DNA of 64,000 nucleotides from Clostridium sardiniense. Lineage in GTDB: Bacteria > Bacillota > Clostridia > Clostridiales > Clostridiaceae. The position numbers and the translations under genes were made by a program. The stretch lies in NCBI RefSeq assembly GCF_016907995.1, contig NZ_JAFBDA010000018.1, positions 1-64,000 of the forward strand. The letters are read 5' to 3'. This document shows, one piece after another, positions 59,759-64,000 of the stretch. The notes under the pieces were generated by a model. The model was not told the DNA's origin and did not search any database. It was given only the letters and a program-made list of their open reading frames with translations. Numbering within the stretch: the first letter of the stretch is position 1; each line of letters starts with the position of its first letter.

Positions 59759-62578
59759 CTAGATTTTCTCTGATTTTTTTATTATTTTATAAGCATCACA
59801 CCATATAATCTCAGATCCATCTGTGTCTAATACGAGTGTTTTATCATTTAAAATATTATTACTTTTGAAACAATTTAATACATATTCAGAATTAACATTA
59901 TACAACAATGTTAATGTTAATGAAGTCATATCTGAGAATTTTTTTTCTGTATCTTCCTTAACTACCCCAAAAGCCTTCCTTAATATCATCATTATAGTCT
60001 TATTTGTCAACTTTAACTTTTTAATATTTTCTATAGCTTTCTTTTTTGCATTCTTACTTATAGTATGTCTTGCTTTATCTCCATACCTTTCTTTGCAATT
60101 AATTGTTTTACACCAATTTACAGTCCTATTACATTTAATTATAATCTGTAATACTTCTTCTATATGTCTTGTGTTTTTTATTCCATTTAGTGATGAATAT
60201 GGTTCTAATAAAGATTTCATTTCAATTAATTTTGTTGGTAGCGTTTTCCCTAACTCATTATCCATTACATCTTGTAAATAATCCATTCCGCAATCTAAAT
60301 GTTTTAATATCCTAAATTGATTATTAGCTATTTCTCCAAAAAATTTAGGAACTATCATTTTTTTAATAGAAGTTTTCTTACCATTTTCATCTTTTAAAAT
60401 CTCTTCATTAAAATATAATATATTGTTACCTTTAACTTCCCATTTATTTATTTTCTGCATTTCCATTAATAAAGACATTCTTTTTCCATTGTTATCCATG
60501 AAGGATTTTTTAGCCATATCTATTGCTATTTGAGAAAATGAAGATAACATTGAACTAGCATCATATAATTTTTGAATTAATTCTTTGTCCCCACTATTGG
60601 CAATGTAATGCCACATATAAGCATTACATATAGCGCTTTTATTAACTATTTGTCCTATTGTTCTAGTAGATTGTCCTAAATAATTATCTAATTCAGCTAA
60701 CTCTTCTAACGTATCTCTTTTGAGATCTATTTTACCTTTGATAGCATTAATGGGTGTGTGATACTTGTCCATACATTCCTTAGCTTTAGCTACTATTATA
60801 GGTTGTTCTGATAGTAAAGCAGAATCTATATCGAAATCACAACCTTGTAATCTATTCATTACATCTACATCATATGTATTAAGCACAACTACAAAATCCG
60901 AAAGATTAAACCATTTATATTCATTGTGATATATGTTGGTTACATGTGCTATATTTCCACTATTAATTTGTGGATTTCTAATCATGCATAGCTCCTTATT
61001 ATTATCGAATCTAGGACAATAAACTTCCCAACCATGACTTATACTATCTGTCATCATTTCTTTCTGTGTAGTTTGCTTTAACATTGTATAAGGGCAAGAG
61101 AATAAGATTGAATATAATGAATTACTTATTCTTACCTTTCCAGTCCTAACATCTCTTATATAATTATCTATTTGATTCTTTTTATATTCTTTAAAAGCTT
61201 TAGTAAATCTATAGTCACTATTAACAGATATTAAATCACTTATTATTTCTCCAGATGATAATTCAGAACCATTATTCCCTATATAGTGCATGAAATAGGT
61301 CATATCGTTTTTTAACTTAGTTGCTTCCTCTCTTTGTTTTTTACTTAATTTTTGTCCTATTGTTTTATTATCTATTAGACAATTATTTTTTAACATTTTT
61401 ATGTAATTTATTTCTTCTTGTGCTATTTGTTTAACTTCATCGTAATTTAATTCTAATGAATTAATCATTTGATAAGATAACCTATTGGCATATCCATAGT
61501 TACCAATGTGATCCGTTTTAACTACTCCAAACATTAAATCAATATGTGACCACCAATGTAAGTAACATTCTTTTTTAGATTCAAACTTATTAGTAAATTT
61601 TAAGAATTTACAACTTGAAGGTGTGATAACCAATTTAATATCTTTACTATCAACCCATCCTCTATATATATCATAAACCTGCGTTATGTTATTCTCTTTA
61701 TAATATTCTTGTAATTTTGTATTGAAAGCTGCACACTTTGTGAAATCATTTCTAAGTAAAGCTACTGAATGTCCTTTAATTATTTTATTATTCTCAAAAA
61801 CTGATTCGTCCAATAACCCTTGTCCATCTGTCATATTGTTTTGTACTGGATAATCTTCGTATTCATTAACCACAATCTCATTATCTTCATTTCTTTCCGT
61901 AACGGATGCTTTAACTTTCATTTTTTTTCCCATTACATCATCAATGATAAGTATTTCTTCTCTTTTTATATCAATAGTTCCTATAATTCCAGACATTATT
62001 AATGATATATAAGCATTCTTTGAAGTTAAATCACAGTAATCATCCACTGGAAATTCTAACCCTAATAAACATTTATTATATAATGTTTTAAACATTTCTT
62101 CTTTTACAAAGATAGCACTAGCTGTTCTCGCCTTACTGCCCCCTCTTTTAAACATACAATATTTTATACCATTTATTTTAAATCCCTCTGTATATAATCT
62201 ATGTCTAATTTTCTTCACATCTAATACTTTTATGTATTTATGTTTTTCTTCTGGTATATCTGATTCCTCTTTATATTTTTCATTCTTTATTTTATAGTGT
62301 TTGGTAAAATTAACATTTACAAATAAATCGGTATAATATTTCTCATCTTCTCTTCTCCATTCATCAGGATATTTTTCATAAGCTCTTATAGTTTCTAAAC
62401 TGTATGGTATTGTTGCTGAATATAAAATATCTTTTGTAAATAAAGGTTCTTTTGTTTCCTTACCATCCTTATCTATTTTTTTCTGATTCGTATTATATCC
62501 AATTACTTCATTTTCTAATTGTGCTTTATATATGTATGCTGCTTCTAAATTTAATATATATGTATTTTCTGCTTTCAT
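59759..62578 (-). CDS. yonO: YonO-like single-subunit RNA polymerase with variant DFDID motif
   Basis: The 939-residue protein has the marks of a two-barrel RNA polymerase in one chain. NNMTDGQGLLDESVF near residue 247-262 is the first barrel's DG-x-G motif, followed by HSVALLRNDFTKCAAF with the expected basic residues. RNPQINSGNIAHV (534-546) matches the R-x-P conserved stretch, and LQGCDFDIDSALLSEQP (578-593) is the catalytic loop D581-F-D583-I-D585. In cellular enzymes, YonO and crAss-like phage polymerases this loop is D-F-D-G-D; here glycine is isoleucine. The three aspartates are intact. Next to YonK and HU as in SPbeta. It probably transcribes the late genes of this window. AGAGAGG precedes the ATG. 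Confidence 0.75.
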   Translation of the reverse strand: MKAENTYILNLEAAYIYKAQLENEVIGYNTNQKKIDKDGKETKEPLFTKDILYSATIPYSLETIRAYEKYPDEWRREDEKYYTDLFVNVNFTKHYKIKNEKYKEESDIPEEKHKYIKVLDVKKIRHRLYTEGFKINGIKYCMFKRGGSKARTASAIFVKEEMFKTLYNKCLLGLEFPVDDYCDLTSKNAYISLIMSGIIGTIDIKREEILIIDDVMGKKMKVKASVTERNEDNEIVVNEYEDYPVQNNMTDGQGLLDESVFENNKIIKGHSVALLRNDFTKCAAFNTKLQEYYKENNITQVYDIYRGWVDSKDIKLVITPSSCKFLKFTNKFESKKECYLHWWSHIDLMFGVVKTDHIGNYGYANRLSYQMINSLELNYDEVKQIAQEEINYIKMLKNNCLIDNKTIGQKLSKKQREEATKLKNDMTYFMHYIGNNGSELSSGEIISDLISVNSDYRFTKAFKEYKKNQIDNYIRDVRTGKVRISNSLYSILFSCPYTMLKQTTQKEMMTDSISHGWEVYCPRFDNNKELCMIRNPQINSGNIAHVTNIYHNEYKWFNLSDFVVVLNTYDVDVMNRLQGCDFDIDSALLSEQPIIVAKAKECMDKYHTPINAIKGKIDLKRDTLEELAELDNYLGQSTRTIGQIVNKSAICNAYMWHYIANSGDKELIQKLYDASSMLSSFSQIAIDMAKKSFMDNNGKRMSLLMEMQKINKWEVKGNNILYFNEEILKDENGKKTSIKKMIVPKFFGEIANNQFRILKHLDCGMDYLQDVMDNELGKTLPTKLIEMKSLLEPYSSLNGIKNTRHIEEVLQIIIKCNRTVNWCKTINCKERYGDKARHTISKNAKKKAIENIKKLKLTNKTIMMILRKAFGVVKEDTEKKFSDMTSLTLTLLYNVNSEYVLNCFKSNNILNDKTLVLDTDGSEIIWCDAYKIIKKSEKI

Positions 62579-62590
62579 TTCTTACCTCTC

Positions 62591-63412
62591 TTATGCTACA
62601 TTATTTTCAGTTTTAACATTTTTATCATATGTTGGATTTTGCTTATTAAAAAAATCTTTAGCATAGATAAAAATTAATTGTTTATTGTTATGTATTAATC
62701 TTTTCTTTAAATTGCCTTGTAATTGTCTAGTTATCGTACTTTTATGTAATCCATAATAAAGAGTTGCTTCTTTTAGACTATAAAAAATTTTCATACTGTT
62801 TATTTCTATAATCGGTTTTCTACTCTTACATTCTGTCTGTCCAAATAAATATCTAAAACAAAGTACGCTACCTTGTTTTGTTTCTATACTATATTTCTTA
62901 TATCTCTTCATACCTCCTTGGAGCTTTTTATTATCTAAATTATATCTTTCAGAAGCTTCTACGCTAGAATAAAAACATTCTTTTGTAGTTATACAATAAA
63001 TAGGATGAGCCACCTTCTTGTAAAACCTTATTTTACTTTCCTTGTTTCTTTCTTTATTGCATCCACCTTGTGCATTATTATATCCATATGAAGGATCTAC
63101 ACTGTTATAGAAATTTATATATTTTTCTTCTTTTTCATTTAATTCTGACATACTGTTCGCTGTATCTAATTCTTCTATTACTTCAAAATTATTCATTCCA
63201 TATTTATTAAATGAATTACATAAATGCTTATTTTTCCATTGATGAGTTTCATAATATTCTTTAACTCTTTCTATTCCTTCACCTCTACAACAATATCTAT
63301 CTTTAAAACCTCTTGCCTGAGTAGTTTGTCCTATGTATACTTTATTATTTATTTTATTTTTTATTCTATAAATGATTCCAAATACTTCTCTACCATCATG
63401 TAATTTAACCAT
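62591..63412 (-). CDS. GIY-YIG homing endonuclease with NUMOD repeats
   Basis: The 273-residue protein starts with a GIY-YIG nuclease: EVFGIIYRIKNKINNKVYIGQTTQ, then FKDRYCCRGEG...HLCNSFNKYGMNNFEVIEELDT and NEKEEKYINFYNS (catalytic arginine/glutamate positions), as in SegA-type and intron-encoded enzymes. Residues 140-270 hold two or three NUMOD1-like segments (YCITTKECFYSSVEASERYNL; IIEINSMKIFYSLKEATLYYGLHKSTITRQLQG) that bind DNA. It stands 12 bases before the polymerase gene, with no intron signals, so it is free-standing. Confidence 0.87.
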   Translation of the reverse strand: MVKLHDGREVFGIIYRIKNKINNKVYIGQTTQARGFKDRYCCRGEGIERVKEYYETHQWKNKHLCNSFNKYGMNNFEVIEELDTANSMSELNEKEEKYINFYNSVDPSYGYNNAQGGCNKERNKESKIRFYKKVAHPIYCITTKECFYSSVEASERYNLDNKKLQGGMKRYKKYSIETKQGSVLCFRYLFGQTECKSRKPIIEINSMKIFYSLKEATLYYGLHKSTITRQLQGNLKKRLIHNNKQLIFIYAKDFFNKQNPTYDKNVKTENNVA

Positions 63413-63463
63413 TTGTATTTTGATTCACCTCTCTCATTTTTAGTTTTTATAATTTTTGAATAT

Positions 63464-63525
63464 CCTCCGAGGTCGCATTCCTTGGTTAATATTTTTAAAA
63501 TACTTGTTTGTAATAACCTCGGAGG
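63464..63525. repeat. Pair of CCTC-x-GAGG palindromes
   Basis: CCTCCGAGGT at 63464-63473 and ACCTCGGAGG at 63516-63525 are exact complements, 42 bases apart, and each is itself nearly palindromic. They are the most GC-rich spots in this gap and lie upstream of the GIY-YIG and polymerase genes. Operator pair or terminator stem are both possible. Confidence 0.45.
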
Positions 63526-63626
63526 TATAATTTATCATATGACCTAAAATAAAGTCAGTATTCTAATTTATATATCTTTTTTTACGTAAATATATTTATT
63601 TAAAATTACTATTTTATTTATATTTT

Positions 63627-63641
63627 TTATTTATTTTATTA
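63627..63641 (-). promoter_or_regulatory. Candidate late promoter motif TAATAAAATAAATAA upstream of the polymerase unit
   Basis: An exact copy immediately after the stop of the gene to the right and about 215 bases before the GIY-YIG start. If functional the polymerase might promote its own unit. Confidence 0.35.
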
Positions 63642-63643
63642 TT

Positions 63644-64000
63644 TTATGCTATCTTCTTTCCTATTTGTATTTCTGTGTAAGACTTGATCGAATCTAAATA
63701 ATTATCTATTAATTCTTTAACTAGCCCAACAGTATATACAACTTTGATTTTATCTCCCTTTTGAGTTTTACCAGTCATAGAATAACCTTCTTTTGCTATA
63801 AGTTGAAGAAATTTTTCTGATGGTTGGAAACATCTTTTTTTTTCACCTTGTTTCTTCATCATTGTTCCAAAACCATTCAAACAAAACCATTCATTAAGTA
63901 TAGTGGTTGTAAGTTCTGAAATTTCTAACTGATTTACAACCTGTCCACAAGTTAAGACTTTATCATTCCCATCTTTTATTTCTTTAGTTTTTTCTTCTAT
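63644..64000 (-). CDS. C-terminal part of a KilAC/ANT-type phage protein, cut by window edge
   Basis: The open frame continues to the right edge with no stop, giving 118 C-terminal residues. A TTG at 63880 could open a 78-residue frame but has no ribosome site, so the longer frame is preferred. The text KVLTCGQVVNQLEISELTTTILNEWFCLNGFGTMM...RCFQPSEKFLQLIAKEGYSMTG matches the winged-helix pattern (TxGQVAKxLxIS..xLNxWL...G) of KilAC/ANT C-terminal domains, followed by a helical LVKELIDNYLDSIKSYTE. Could also be another phage DNA-binding protein with this fold. Confidence 0.6.
   Translation of the reverse strand: MEEKTKEIKDGNDKVLTCGQVVNQLEISELTTTILNEWFCLNGFGTMMKKQGEKKRCFQPSEKFLQLIAKEGYSMTGKTQKGDKIKVVYTVGLVKELIDNYLDSIKSYTEIQIGKKIA

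Overview
The window is strongly AT-rich, carries clostridial codon usage (AGA, ATA and TTA dominate) and is almost entirely coded on the minus strand. It is the late (virion and lysis) part of a tailed, long-tailed phage or prophage, most likely from Clostridium or a close relative. The right end holds a YonK-family protein, an HU-type DNA-binding protein and a very divergent single-chain RNA polymerase. This is the same grouping as yonK-yonN-yonO of Bacillus phage SPbeta, so the element reads as a clostridial SPbeta-like phage. Family calls come from motif recognition only; nothing was searched.

Layout from right to left, which is the direction of transcription. (1) 64.0-57.5 kb: C-terminal piece of a KilAC-like protein, a GIY-YIG endonuclease, the YonO-like RNA polymerase, HU, a YonK-like protein, a tRNA-Asn, a lysine-rich membrane protein, a zinc ribbon and a DUF5659-like protein. 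(2) 57.5-53.1 kb: a homing endonuclease, a metallophosphoesterase, a small acidic protein and an AntA-type antirepressor. (3) 53.0-41.6 kb: head and neck genes in canonical order: small terminase candidate, large terminase, portal, ClpP-like protease fused to scaffold, decoration protein, major capsid, connectors and tail-tube protein. (4) 41.6-25.9 kb: an accessory island of about 15 kb between the tail-tube gene and the tail chaperone and tape-measure genes. It holds a HEPN-like/KGGVGR-ATPase pair, GNAT toxin-antitoxin-like pairs, a DUF975 membrane protein, a lipoprotein, a KAP NTPase, a repressor switch with operators, two antirepressors, a homing endonuclease and a long structured non-coding stretch. 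(5) 25.8-3.7 kb: tail chaperone, tape measure interrupted by two group I introns (one with an endonuclease), distal tail protein, two Tal-like proteins and a fibre. (6) 3.7-0.8 kb: LLH holin, a zinc-ribbon peptide, a membrane peptide plus LPO_1073/Vpar_1526-type protein, and an amidase endolysin. Left of its terminator lies a truncated DUF2971 gene.

How it may work together: the RNA polymerase probably transcribes the late genes. An AT-only 15-mer (TAATAAAATAAATAA on the minus strand) recurs in one orientation just upstream of late genes and is absent as an exact copy from the accessory island, where genes instead have ordinary TTGxxx-TATAAT promoters and their own terminators. The island therefore looks like lysogeny control plus conflict cargo that is expressed independently of the virion genes around it.

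The best candidates for something undescribed are the direct-repeat-flanked HEPN-like/KGGVGR cassette, the RNA polymerase variant with its candidate promoter, the two-start GNAT antitoxin-like modules (one with a broken leader), the membrane/soluble pair sharing an NSTNIQ motif, and the repeat-rich non-coding stretch at 26.9-27.8 kb.
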